Below the pieces are notes generated by a model. The model was given only the letters and a program-made list of their open reading frames with translations, did not search any database and was not told the origin of the DNA. 26,140 nucleotides of DNA from Bacillota bacterium. Its GTDB lineage: Bacteria; Bacillota_A; Clostridia; Lachnospirales; Lachnospiraceae. This document shows positions 1 through 7,971 of the stretch, piece by piece. The stretch lies in NCBI GenBank assembly GCA_023443925.1, contig JAEZSL010000189.1, forward strand, positions 1-26,140. The letters run 5' to 3'. A program made the translations under genes and the position numbers. Positions within the stretch are counted from its first letter, which is position 1. Every line of letters begins with the position of its first letter.

Positions 1-2
1 TA

Positions 3-32
3 GTCATGAAAAATATTGCTCTTGCATATGCT
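3..32 (+). promoter_or_regulatory. candidate sigma-E promoter of spoIVA
   Basis: GTCATGA at 3-9 and CATATGCT at 25-32, 15 bp apart, resemble the mother-cell sigma-E -35 and -10 elements. spoIVA is a sigma-E gene in Bacillus. The match is imperfect and the upstream sequence is cut off by the window edge. Confidence 0.35.
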
Positions 33-59
33 TAATTATAACCGAAAGGAGGAAGGCAT

Positions 60-1568
60 ATGTTAGAGCAATTTTCGTCACTTGACTTATCAAATCAGAT
101 ATACGATGTATATAATGATATTAAGGCTAGGACAGGCGGTGACATATACATAGGTGTGGTGGGGCCGGTTAGGACGGGAAAATCTACCTTTATCAAAAGA
201 TTTATGGATCTGCTGGTGATTCCGAATATTCAGGATGTTCATAATAAGGAGAGGGCAATCGATGAACTGCCCCAAAGCGCTGCAGGAAAAACCATAATGA
301 CCACGGAGCCCAAATTCATACCCAAGGAAGCTGCACAGGTACAGCTTGGAAATAATACTAATGTTAATATACGCCTGATTGATTGCGTAGGATTTATGGT
401 AGAAGGAGCCTCCGGCCACATTGAAAATGAGCAGGAACGTTTAGTTAAAACTCCTTGGTATGACTACGAAATTCCCTTTACCCAGGCAGCAGAAATCGGA
501 ACTCAGAAAGTAATTAATGACCATTCCACCATTGGTATTGTTGTAACTACGGATGGCAGTTTCGGCGATCTGCCCAGGGATAATTACATACCGGCAGAAG
601 AAAGAACCATAACGGAATTAAAGAAGCTGAAAAAGCCTTTTATCGTACTTTTAAATACGAATAAACCTTATTCCGAAAGTTCAGCCGAATTAGCAAACGA
701 TATATCTGCAAAATACAATGTAACGGTAATGCCGGTTAACTGTGAGCAGTTAAAAAAAGATGACATCAACCATATTATGTCTAATATTGTATCGGTATTC
801 CCGGTATCGGAAATTAATTTCTTCATACCGAAATGGGCTGAAATGCTTCCGGATGATCACTGGCTGAAACAGGATCTAATTGAATCCGTAAAAGAGCTGT
901 TCAAGAAAATCACTTTGATACGGGATGCCAGACCGGATATTCTAGCAACTGACAGTCAGTATGTAAAGAAATTCAATATTGATAAGATTGAAATGGAAAA
1001 TGGCAAGGTCAAAGTCAATGTAGAATTTGATGATACATATTATTACACCATACTCAGTGATTTAATCGGGGTAACCATCGCAGACGAATACCAGCTGATC
1101 AGTACCATCAGAGAGCTTGCCAATATGAAGAATGAATATCAGAAAGTAAGTACTGCCTGCGACCAGGTTCGTGCCAGGGGTTACGGTGTTGTTGCTCCGA
1201 CAAGGGATGAAATTATGGTAGAAGAACCTGAAATCATGAAACATGGCAATAAATATGGTGTAAAAATAAAGGCAACCGCACCGTCAATCCATATGATCAA
1301 AGCTAATATCGAAACGGAAATCGCTCCCATTGTAGGCAGTGAAGAACAGGCTAATGATCTGGTGGCTTATATTAAGAAGAATTCTTCCGAGAATCCCTAC
1401 GGAATTTGGGATACGAATATTTACGGTAAATCCATTGAACAATTGGTTGATGACGGAATTAATGCCAAGGTAAATAAGCTGACGGATGAAAGCCAGCTCA
1501 AACTCCAGGAAACCATGCAGAAAATTATTAATGACAGCAACGGAGGAATTATTTGTATTATAATTTAA
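60..1568 (+). CDS. spoIVA: stage IV sporulation protein A (SpoIVA), spore-coat morphogenetic ATPase
   Basis: SpoIVA hydrolyses ATP to polymerise into the basement layer of the spore coat on the outer forespore membrane. The 502-aa product is close to the ~492 aa of the family. A P-loop GPVRTGKST lies at residues 35-43, a Walker-B-like IRLIDCVGF near residues 102-112, and the C-terminus GGIICIII is the conserved membrane-targeting tail. The ATG follows a strong site (AAAGGAGG at 45-52), and a possible sigma-E promoter lies just upstream. A stem-loop terminator follows directly, so it is probably monocistronic. The identification rests on the P-loop variant, the length and the very characteristic tail, and is secure. 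It shows that the organism makes endospores. Confidence 0.97.
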   Translation: MLEQFSSLDLSNQIYDVYNDIKARTGGDIYIGVVGPVRTGKSTFIKRFMDLLVIPNIQDVHNKERAIDELPQSAAGKTIMTTEPKFIPKEAAQVQLGNNTNVNIRLIDCVGFMVEGASGHIENEQERLVKTPWYDYEIPFTQAAEIGTQKVINDHSTIGIVVTTDGSFGDLPRDNYIPAEERTITELKKLKKPFIVLLNTNKPYSESSAELANDISAKYNVTVMPVNCEQLKKDDINHIMSNIVSVFPVSEINFFIPKWAEMLPDDHWLKQDLIESVKELFKKITLIRDARPDILATDSQYVKKFNIDKIEMENGKVKVNVEFDDTYYYTILSDLIGVTIADEYQLISTIRELANMKNEYQKVSTACDQVRARGYGVVAPTRDEIMVEEPEIMKHGNKYGVKIKATAPSIHMIKANIETEIAPIVGSEEQANDLVAYIKKNSSENPYGIWDTNIYGKSIEQLVDDGINAKVNKLTDESQLKLQETMQKIINDSNGGIICIII

Positions 1569-1581
1569 TCTGATTTATACA

Positions 1582-1616
1582 TTAGGCAGTCCATTAAAGA
1601 CTGCCTTAATTGTTTT
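1582..1616 (+). terminator. Rho-independent terminator of spoIVA
   Basis: Perfect 7-bp stem GGCAGTC (1585-1591) / GACTGCC (1599-1605) with a 7-nt loop, followed by TTAATTGTTTT, 17 nt after the spoIVA stop. Confidence 0.8.
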
Positions 1617-1992
1617 ACTGCTTCCGGTGCTATTATCCACCACATTACAATAAAACCATAGCATTTATAAGAGTAAGAGCCTTCACTATTTGTCCGGACA
1701 GGCTAATATAAATAAGTTCTATGGATAAATATAAACAAAATATTAAATTTGTACGGTTTTTTACAGTCAAATAATAATCCTATTGATACCTTTTACAAAA
1801 AAGAAATGTTGATTCCTGATTCAGAATTTCCTGTATTTTGTCATATTATACCACTTGCTGTCACTGGAAATTCAATTATATGCTTTATTCTACACGTAGC
1901 GAATGGAAAATAGGTCGAATTACCTTGTTTTTACGTATTTTTGGAACTAATTATTAAATATTACTACATTGTAAATTATTTCTGACACACAG
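1617..1992. other. AT-rich intergenic gap without a recognisable gene
   Basis: About 375 bases between the spoIVA terminator and the promoter of the NlpC/P60 gene. No ORF with a ribosome site was found on either strand. The only small symmetry noticed is GTCCGGAC near 1693. Confidence 0.5.
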
Positions 1993-2021
1993 TTGACAAA
2001 TTTATGAACAGTTGCTATAAT
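1993..2021 (+). promoter_or_regulatory. consensus sigma-A promoter of the NlpC/P60 gene
   Basis: TTGACA (1993-1998), a 17-bp spacer and TATAAT (2016-2021): a perfect match to both hexamers. The implied leader is about 75 nt and contains a small CAAC/GTTG hairpin around 2051-2066. Confidence 0.85.
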
Positions 2022-2103
2022 AAGTTAGAAATATATTTAATATATTTGTAACAACTTATTTGTTGCAGGTACATATTAAAGAAATGTTCACAGGAGGAAC
2101 CCG

Positions 2104-3156
2104 ATGATTCATGTAAATAAAAAGTTTCTGAAGATTTCAACTCTTTGTGTTGCTGGTACTGTTTTAATAATTTTTAATACAAAACACTCAAGTGCTGCTA
2201 CTGTTTATGGAGAGCAGCCTATTGCGGGAATAACTGTTACCTTAGATAATTATTATAATTCCTGCAGTACAGCAGCAGCTTCAGAAATAACCATAGCCGC
2301 GTTGGAATCCAGTGTTGCAGCTTATGATTATAGTAATTTAGGCATTGCTGATGTCGAGAATCACCTAAACATAAGGAAGGGACCCGGTGAAGACGAAAAG
2401 ATTATTGGTAAACTACCAAAGAATGCAGGGTGTACCATTCTGGATATTGATAAAGATGGATGGGCTAAGATAAAATCCGGTAAGGTTACCGGATATGTTA
2501 TGAGTTCTTTTTTAATCACTGGAGATAAAGCAGTGAGTCTGGCCAAAAAAGTTGGCAGCCTGATGGCTACGGTTAATACGGAGACATTAAATGTCAGAGC
2601 GGATGAAAGTCTTTTATCTGAAGTAATGACCAGTGTACCGATTGAAGAAGAACTGGAAGTTACGGAAGTTAGTACCGACTGGATAAAAGTAAATATTGAT
2701 AATGATGAAGGTTATGTAGCCAGACAATACATTGATCTGTCCTACTCCTTACAAAAAGCAGTAACAGTTGAAGAACTGCAGGCCGGTGTTTCCGGTGTGA
2801 GAGCTGATATGGTTGCATTTGCCAAACAGTTTTTGGGCAATCCATATGTATGGGGCGGTGAAAGCTTAACCTATGGTACAGACTGTTCCGGATTTACCAA
2901 AGGAATTTATTCTCACTTTGGTTATTCCCTGCCAAGAGTATCCAGGAGTCAGGCTTCAATCGGTTCTTCCATTAGTTCTTCCCAAATCAGACCCGGTGAC
3001 CTGGTGTTCTACGGAAGCGGAAGTTATATCAGCCATGTTGCTATGTATATCGGCAGCGGCCAGGTAATTCACGCAAGTAATCCAAGAACCGGTATTAAGA
3101 TCTCAAATATGTTTTACAGATCTCCAATCAAGATTATTCGTGTCATTAATGATTAA
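2104..3156 (+). CDS. secreted SH3b-SH3b-NlpC/P60 peptidoglycan endopeptidase
   Basis: Predicted exported cell-wall hydrolase cutting peptide stems, usually at gamma-D-Glu to diamino acid bonds in this family. A signal peptide covers roughly residues 1-32 (basic KK, hydrophobic core, cleavage near SSA-A). Two bacterial SH3 domains follow, about 80-140 (HLNIRKGPG) and 153-213 (TLNVRADES). The C-terminal NlpC/P60 domain, about 232-350, has catalytic Cys261 in GTDCSGF, His311 in ISHVAMYIG and His323 in VIHASNP. The ATG is preceded by CAGGAGGA at 2091-2098. It stands alone between its own consensus promoter and a terminator. Its place after spoIVA does not by itself make it a spore protein, since the promoter is sigma-A type. 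The precise bond cleaved is not visible from sequence. Confidence 0.93.
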   Translation: MIHVNKKFLKISTLCVAGTVLIIFNTKHSSAATVYGEQPIAGITVTLDNYYNSCSTAAASEITIAALESSVAAYDYSNLGIADVENHLNIRKGPGEDEKIIGKLPKNAGCTILDIDKDGWAKIKSGKVTGYVMSSFLITGDKAVSLAKKVGSLMATVNTETLNVRADESLLSEVMTSVPIEEELEVTEVSTDWIKVNIDNDEGYVARQYIDLSYSLQKAVTVEELQAGVSGVRADMVAFAKQFLGNPYVWGGESLTYGTDCSGFTKGIYSHFGYSLPRVSRSQASIGSSISSSQIRPGDLVFYGSGSYISHVAMYIGSGQVIHASNPRTGIKISNMFYRSPIKIIRVIND

Positions 3157-3194
3157 TAATGATGAAAACGTAAATTAAATAAAGTATTCGTATT

Positions 3195-3229
3195 AAAGAC
3201 TCAGTTTTGAATGAAGCTGAGTCTTTTTG
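3195..3229 (+). terminator. Rho-independent terminator after the NlpC/P60 gene
   Basis: Stem AAGACTCAG (3196-3204) / CTGAGTCTT (3217-3225) with a 12-nt loop, ending in a T run. Confidence 0.85.
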
Positions 3230-3350
3230 CTGCGTTCGGATTCTGCTAGGGTTAAGACTAAAACTTACAAAGTGAATAGAAGAATCTGGAATAATATTAC
3301 TAAAAATGGTATACTGGTGATAGTTAATCTGGGTGTAACAAGGAGGGTTC

Positions 3351-4964
3351 ATGTTAAAGATATTTTTAGTGGAAGATGAGATAATTGTAAGAGAAGGAAT
3401 TAAAAATAATATTAATTGGAATGAAAATGGTTTCCTGTTTTGCGGCGAAGCCAGTGACGGGGAACTGGCTTATCCTATGATACGGAATTTAAGGCCGGAT
3501 ATTGTTATAACTGATATTAAGATGCCTTTTATGGATGGCATTGAACTAAGCCGGTTAATCAAAAAGGAAATGCCTGAAATTAAGATTATATTTTTAAGCG
3601 GTTACAGTGAGTTTGAATATGCCAAGGATGCCATCCAAATCGGTATAACAGAGTATTTGTTAAAACCCATTAATAGTACTAATCTATTAAACAGTGTAAA
3701 ACAGGTAAGAGAAAATATTGAAAAAGAACAGGAAGAAAGAGCAAATCTGAATAAATACAGAAGAGAAATGACGGAGTATATAGCCGAAGAAAAAAGAAAG
3801 CTATTTATTGAGATTATACAAGGAACAACCTCCTACCTGGAGATTATGGATAAAAGTAAAAGCCTTAATCTGGAACTTGGAGCTTTAATGTATAACATTA
3901 TACTGCTTAAAATAAACAGAACTCAAAATAACGATGGTGTGAAACTGCTTCATGATATTACTAAAAAAATAGAACTGTTTCTGGAAGAAAGACCGGAAGT
4001 TATAAACTTTGACTGTACGATAGACGGATTATCGCTTTTACTCAAAGGGGATAGCGAAGCGGATATTGAAAAGACTCAGAGTGATTGTGTTAACCGTATG
4101 AAGGATATCATGAGTGAATATAAAACCACAGCATATTTTGGGGGGATTGGAAAGCCGGTTAAAAGATTCGGTGAAATACCCTTATCCTATCATGAAGCCA
4201 GTAAGGCATTGGCTTACCGCTATATTTGGGATTTCAATGAAATACTAAATAGTAAGGATATAGCTGTGAATAGTATGTCCTTGTCTTCCTCAACGGAACC
4301 GGATATGACTAATATTGTACTGCCGGATAAGAAAAGAGTGCTGGAGTTTTTAAAAACCGGTGAGATGGGGGATGTTGTATTTTTTGTGGAGGAATATTTT
4401 AAGATAATGGGTAAAGAGGGCAATAAATCCCTTGTATTAAGGCAGTATATACTGATTGACATGTATGTAATTGTTACCGGATATCTGGAAGAATTAGGCT
4501 ATCAACAAAAAGACATTTTAAGACCTTTTAAAAATATCGGACAGATGAACATGAGTCTGTCGGGATTAGAGGATATCAAAGGATACATAGAAACTATCTT
4601 CAGACAGGCAATTAGTATCAGGGATGAGCTTTGGGCTCAAAACATGAATGTTGTAATCCATAAAGCGAAAGAATTTGTGAATTCGAATTACTGTAATGAG
4701 GATATCTCTTTAAACCAGGTAGCCTCCAATGTATTCATAAGTTCCAGCCATTTAAGCAGTATTTTCAGCCAGAAAACCGGACAGACCTTCATCAAATATC
4801 TAACGGATTTACGTATGAATAAAGCAAAAGAACTGCTAAAGAGTACGAATCTGCGGACATCTGAGGTCGGATATCAGGTAGGGTACAGGGACCCTCATTA
4901 TTTTTCTTATCTTTTTAAAAAGACACAAAACTGTACACCGAAACAATACAGAAACGGAGAATAA
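3351..4964 (+). CDS. YesN-type response regulator with AraC DNA-binding domain
   Basis: Cytoplasmic transcription regulator of 537 aa. The receiver domain (about 1-120) shows the acidic pair Glu8-Asp9, phospho-acceptor Asp55 in VITDIKMP and the conserved Lys in EYLLKPI. A long central region (about 130-425) without a recognised motif is typical of this class. The C-terminal AraC helix-turn-helix pair covers roughly 435-535 and ends PKQYR. The ATG has AGGAGG at 3341-3346. The partner kinase gene follows directly, so the two form a two-component system. The carbohydrate ABC genes downstream are the obvious regulon candidates; that link is inferred from position only. Confidence 0.93.
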   Translation: MLKIFLVEDEIIVREGIKNNINWNENGFLFCGEASDGELAYPMIRNLRPDIVITDIKMPFMDGIELSRLIKKEMPEIKIIFLSGYSEFEYAKDAIQIGITEYLLKPINSTNLLNSVKQVRENIEKEQEERANLNKYRREMTEYIAEEKRKLFIEIIQGTTSYLEIMDKSKSLNLELGALMYNIILLKINRTQNNDGVKLLHDITKKIELFLEERPEVINFDCTIDGLSLLLKGDSEADIEKTQSDCVNRMKDIMSEYKTTAYFGGIGKPVKRFGEIPLSYHEASKALAYRYIWDFNEILNSKDIAVNSMSLSSSTEPDMTNIVLPDKKRVLEFLKTGEMGDVVFFVEEYFKIMGKEGNKSLVLRQYILIDMYVIVTGYLEELGYQQKDILRPFKNIGQMNMSLSGLEDIKGYIETIFRQAISIRDELWAQNMNVVIHKAKEFVNSNYCNEDISLNQVASNVFISSSHLSSIFSQKTGQTFIKYLTDLRMNKAKELLKSTNLRTSEVGYQVGYRDPHYFSYLFKKTQNCTPKQYRNGE

Positions 4965-4981
4965 CGAAACGTAAGGAGAAG

Positions 4982-5119
4982 TAGGTTGAAAAATAAAAAC
5001 TTTTTTCAACATCTTGATTTATATGTGCGCTTAAGCGCACAGATAGGAGTTAGGTTGAAAAATAAAAACTTTTTTCAACATCTTGATTTATTTGTGCGCT
5101 TAAGCGCACAGATAGGAGT
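4982..5119 (+). repeat. 69-bp tandem duplication with an 18-bp perfect palindrome, at the 5' end of the kinase gene
   Basis: Two copies, 4982-5050 and 5051-5119, differ at one base. Each holds a TTG codon inside a TTGAAAAA/TTTTTCAA inverted repeat (4986-5009 in copy 1), a perfect palindrome TGTGCGCTTAAGCGCACA (5024-5041 and 5093-5110), and an AGGAG ribosome site at its end. The beginning of a third, diverged copy is the TTGAAAAAG at 5124. The period is a multiple of three and stop-free, so the kinase frame stays open through it. Confidence 0.95.
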
Positions 5120-5123
5120 TAAT

Positions 5124-6563
5124 TTGAAAAAGATAAAAGAATGGCTTGGGGAAATAAGTTTAAGCATCAAAATACGGTTGTATTTTGCTGTTATTATTCT
5201 ACAGTTCTGTCTGGTGTTTTTTATGCTGTTTACAAATATGGTCCGGTATACGAAGGAATATAACCAAATCGTTCAGAGTGCCACCATTGCCAGTGGTTTT
5301 AGTATTGATTTTAAAAAGGATTTTGATTATAAAATGTACCGGATTATTATCGGCAGTGAAGTATTTACGGATGCGTCTCCCCATGAGGATATGAAAGCCG
5401 CCCAGGCAGTTGCCACCAAACTGTTAAACGCTGCCAGAACCACCGGTAATAGAGACAGGGCGGAAGGGATTCAAAAGTATTTAAATAACCTGAAAAAGCA
5501 TGTTGTTAAAATTGAAGAGAATTTAATAGAAACCGGCCATTATGATGAGAATATCTCAATTCTTGAAAATGATATAAGGGTTCTGACCTCTTTAATTCAG
5601 GATACGGTTTTAGAATACATATACTACGATACCATGGAAATGGAAACGGTAAGGCAGGAAATGGGTAACCAGACTATGGAGACCGTAGAAATCAGTATTA
5701 TTATGATTATTATTATGGTTTTGGGTGCTTTTGTTTTCTCTGTAATTATATCCGGCAGTATCTCAAAACCCATCCGGCTATTGAGTAATATTACAAAACA
5801 AGTGGCAAAAGGTGATTTGAGCGTCCGCTCCGATATAAAAAGCGGAGCGGAGGTAAAAATTCTGAGTGAGTCCTTAAATATCATGATTGAAAAATTAAGT
5901 AATCTCATTGAAACCGTTAAGGTAGAACAAAATAACTTAAGGGATGCCGAATTAAAATTATTGCAGGCCCAGATTAACCCGCATTTTTTATATAATACAC
6001 TGGATGCAATTATGTGGCTGGCGGAGGCGGATAAAAAGCAGGAAGTGATTGCAATGGTTGGTTCCTTATCAGATTATTTCAGAACCTCCTTAAGTAAGGG
6101 CAACGATTTAATTACTTTGGAGGAAGAGCTTCAACATATCAAAAGCTACCTGGAGATACAGCAATTTCGATATAAGGATATCTTAGACTATAATATTTAC
6201 ATACCTCCTGAGCTGAATCATTACAGAATACCTAAGATCACCCTGCAGCCCCTGGTTGAGAATGCTTTATACCATGGAATAAAAAATAAAAGGGGGAAAG
6301 GTAATATCAATATAGGCGGAAAAATAGCAGAAGAGAATATAATTCTGTTTGTTCGTGATAATGGTATGGGTATGAAGAGCGAAAGGGTCCGGCAGATCAT
6401 GTGCGATCTGAAAGAAAAAGCCGACCGTCAGGATACACAATTTTATGGTTTATTTAATGTTAATGAGAGGCTACAATTATATTATGGGAAAAATTATGGA
6501 CTGAATATAACCAGTATATATACAGAAGGAACTACCGTTGAGGTATATATTCCCTATTGCTGA
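5124..6563 (+). CDS. YesM-type sensor histidine kinase
   Basis: Membrane sensor kinase paired with the AraC-type regulator just upstream. From this start it has 479 aa: a short cytoplasmic lead, TM1 about 17-38, a mostly helical extracellular sensor of about 145 residues, TM2 about 190-210, HAMP about 211-262, then the His_kinase/HATPase module. His287 lies in the box QINPHFLYN; the N box LVENALYHG and G box RDNGMGM follow. The start is uncertain because three in-frame TTG codons (4986, 5055, 5124) each have a ribosome site. 4986 has the strongest (AAGGAG, 7-nt spacing) and would give 525 aa. I chose 5124 because the extra 46 residues are two copies of a repeat-encoded peptide, and this start gives the usual short lead into TM1. 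The ligand is unknown; a sugar is likely from context. Confidence 0.88.
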   Translation: MKKIKEWLGEISLSIKIRLYFAVIILQFCLVFFMLFTNMVRYTKEYNQIVQSATIASGFSIDFKKDFDYKMYRIIIGSEVFTDASPHEDMKAAQAVATKLLNAARTTGNRDRAEGIQKYLNNLKKHVVKIEENLIETGHYDENISILENDIRVLTSLIQDTVLEYIYYDTMEMETVRQEMGNQTMETVEISIIMIIIMVLGAFVFSVIISGSISKPIRLLSNITKQVAKGDLSVRSDIKSGAEVKILSESLNIMIEKLSNLIETVKVEQNNLRDAELKLLQAQINPHFLYNTLDAIMWLAEADKKQEVIAMVGSLSDYFRTSLSKGNDLITLEEELQHIKSYLEIQQFRYKDILDYNIYIPPELNHYRIPKITLQPLVENALYHGIKNKRGKGNINIGGKIAEENIILFVRDNGMGMKSERVRQIMCDLKEKADRQDTQFYGLFNVNERLQLYYGKNYGLNITSIYTEGTTVEVYIPYC

Positions 6564-6567
6564 TTTT

Positions 6568-6665
6568 GAAAAACGAACCATTATAATAAAAAAAACAAAC
6601 CATCATAATAAAAAACGAACCATTACAATAAAAAAACAAACCATTACAATAAAAAAACAAACTTT
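6568..6665 (+). repeat. AT-rich minisatellite, about 21-bp period
   Basis: Roughly four and a half copies of a unit like AAAAAACAAACCATTACAAT, with C/G and T/C changes between copies, just after the kinase stop. It lies between the two-component genes and the binding-protein gene. A small ORF through it (KKTNHHNKKRTITIKK-type peptide) is only the repeat translated and overlaps the kinase end. Confidence 0.8.
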
Positions 6666-6777
6666 CCCGGCAGTCATTAAAAAAATCACAATTTATTCCA
6701 AATATAATGAATTGAATCTAAAGCCCATTATTATAAAATATTTACTGTAATAAATAAATTTTAAGGAGGAGCGTATT

Positions 6778-7815
6778 TTGAAAGTAATGAAAAAAGTATT
6801 TACACTTTTATTAGCCGGTATTCTGGCTATGTCACTATGGGGTTGTGGCACTTCATCAAAAGTAACCACCAACAATGAGGTTGCCAATGAAGTGAGTGAT
6901 GAGGGCAAGAGCGGTGAAAGTAAGGATATACTCGTAGTAGGTTATGCACAGGTAGGAGCAGAATCCGACTGGAGAACAGCGAATACGGTTTCTTTTCAGA
7001 GTACCTTTGTAGAAAAAAACGGTTATAAGCTTATATTCGATGATGCACAGCAAAAACAGGAAAATCAGATTAAAGCAATTCGTAATTTTATTCAACAGGA
7101 TGTTGACTACATAGTTTTAGCACCGGTTGTGGAAACCGGCTGGGAAACCGTACTTGGTGAAGCAAAAGAAGCCGGTATCCCGGTGATTCTTTCTGACAGA
7201 ATGATTGATGTATCCGATGATACGCTTTATACCTGCTGGGTAGGCGGTAACTTTATTAAAGAAGGCGAGGATGCGGTAGCCTGGCTGGCTGAATATTTAG
7301 AAAAAGAAGGCCGTAAAGATGAAGAAATTAATATTGTTACTTTACAGGGTACCATAGGTTCTTCCGCACAGGTTGGACGTACGGACGGCGTGGAAGGTAA
7401 ACTCTCCGAGCATCCTAACTGGAAGATGTTAGACAGACAGACCGGCGAATTTACACAGTCAAAAGGTCAGGAAGTTATGGAATCTTTCTTAAAATCCTAT
7501 AGTGATATCGATGTGGTTATAGCAGAAAATGATAATATGGCGTTTGGAGCCATTGATGCAATTAAAGCAGCCGGCAAAGTTCCGGGCAAAGATATTATCA
7601 TTGTTTCTTTTGATGCGGTTCGTGCTGCCTTTGAATCTATGATTGCAGGAGATATGAATGTTTCCGTAGAATGTAATCCGCTTCATGGACCTCGTGTTGC
7701 TGAAATCATTCAGAAATTAGAAGCAGGAGAAACCGTGGATAAAGTTCAATATGTAGATGAAGGCGTATTCCCGGCGGAAACAGCAGCAGATATAATTGAT
7801 TCCCGTGCTTATTAA
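6778..7815 (+). CDS. ytfQ: YtfQ-like sugar-binding lipoprotein of an ABC importer
   Basis: Extracellular solute receptor delivering sugar to the importer encoded downstream. The 345-aa protein has a lipoprotein signal peptide ending in lipobox LWGC with Cys23, then a periplasmic-binding-protein type 1 fold. It is close to E. coli YtfQ (galactofuranose receptor) in VVGYAQVGAESDWR near residue 58, QQKQENQIKAIRNF and LAPVVETGWE. The start is TTG, chosen because AAGGAGGA at 6763-6770 sits 7 nt before it; the ATG three codons later would be too far. It is followed not by a terminator but by a long hairpin before the ATPase gene, suggesting it is made in excess over the membrane parts. Galactofuranose as ligand is by homology only. 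Confidence 0.9.
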   Translation: MKVMKKVFTLLLAGILAMSLWGCGTSSKVTTNNEVANEVSDEGKSGESKDILVVGYAQVGAESDWRTANTVSFQSTFVEKNGYKLIFDDAQQKQENQIKAIRNFIQQDVDYIVLAPVVETGWETVLGEAKEAGIPVILSDRMIDVSDDTLYTCWVGGNFIKEGEDAVAWLAEYLEKEGRKDEEINIVTLQGTIGSSAQVGRTDGVEGKLSEHPNWKMLDRQTGEFTQSKGQEVMESFLKSYSDIDVVIAENDNMAFGAIDAIKAAGKVPGKDIIIVSFDAVRAAFESMIAGDMNVSVECNPLHGPRVAEIIQKLEAGETVDKVQYVDEGVFPAETAADIIDSRAY

Positions 7816-7831
7816 GTAAAAATGTAAAATA

Positions 7832-7913
7832 AGTTAAGGTGCCATAAACCTCCATAATATGATAGCGGAAAAGATAAGCAGGAAAATCATATTGGATTTA
7901 TGGCACCTTAACT
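7832..7913 (+). promoter_or_regulatory. long intercistronic hairpin between binding-protein and ATPase genes
   Basis: A perfect 17-bp inverted repeat AGTTAAGGTGCCATAAA (7832-7848) / TTTATGGCACCTTAACT (7897-7913). Inner AATATGAT/ATCATATT pairing extends the stem. There is no T run after it, so it is not an ordinary terminator. The position fits an mRNA-stabilising or processing element that raises the ratio of receptor to transporter. Confidence 0.8.
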
Positions 7914-7971
7914 ATTAGAATACAGCAGGATAAGAGTGTTAACTTGTCGATGGAATTAAGGAGGTGACCTG

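Noticed and set aside
3286..3315. Promoter for the two-component genes (TATACT at 3310-3315)
   Set aside because: A fair -10 is present, but no acceptable -35 hexamer at normal spacing was found.
6538..6750. 70-codon frame overlapping the kinase end
   Set aside because: It is mainly the minisatellite translated (KKTNHHNKKRTITIKK type), starts inside the kinase gene and has no ribosome site.
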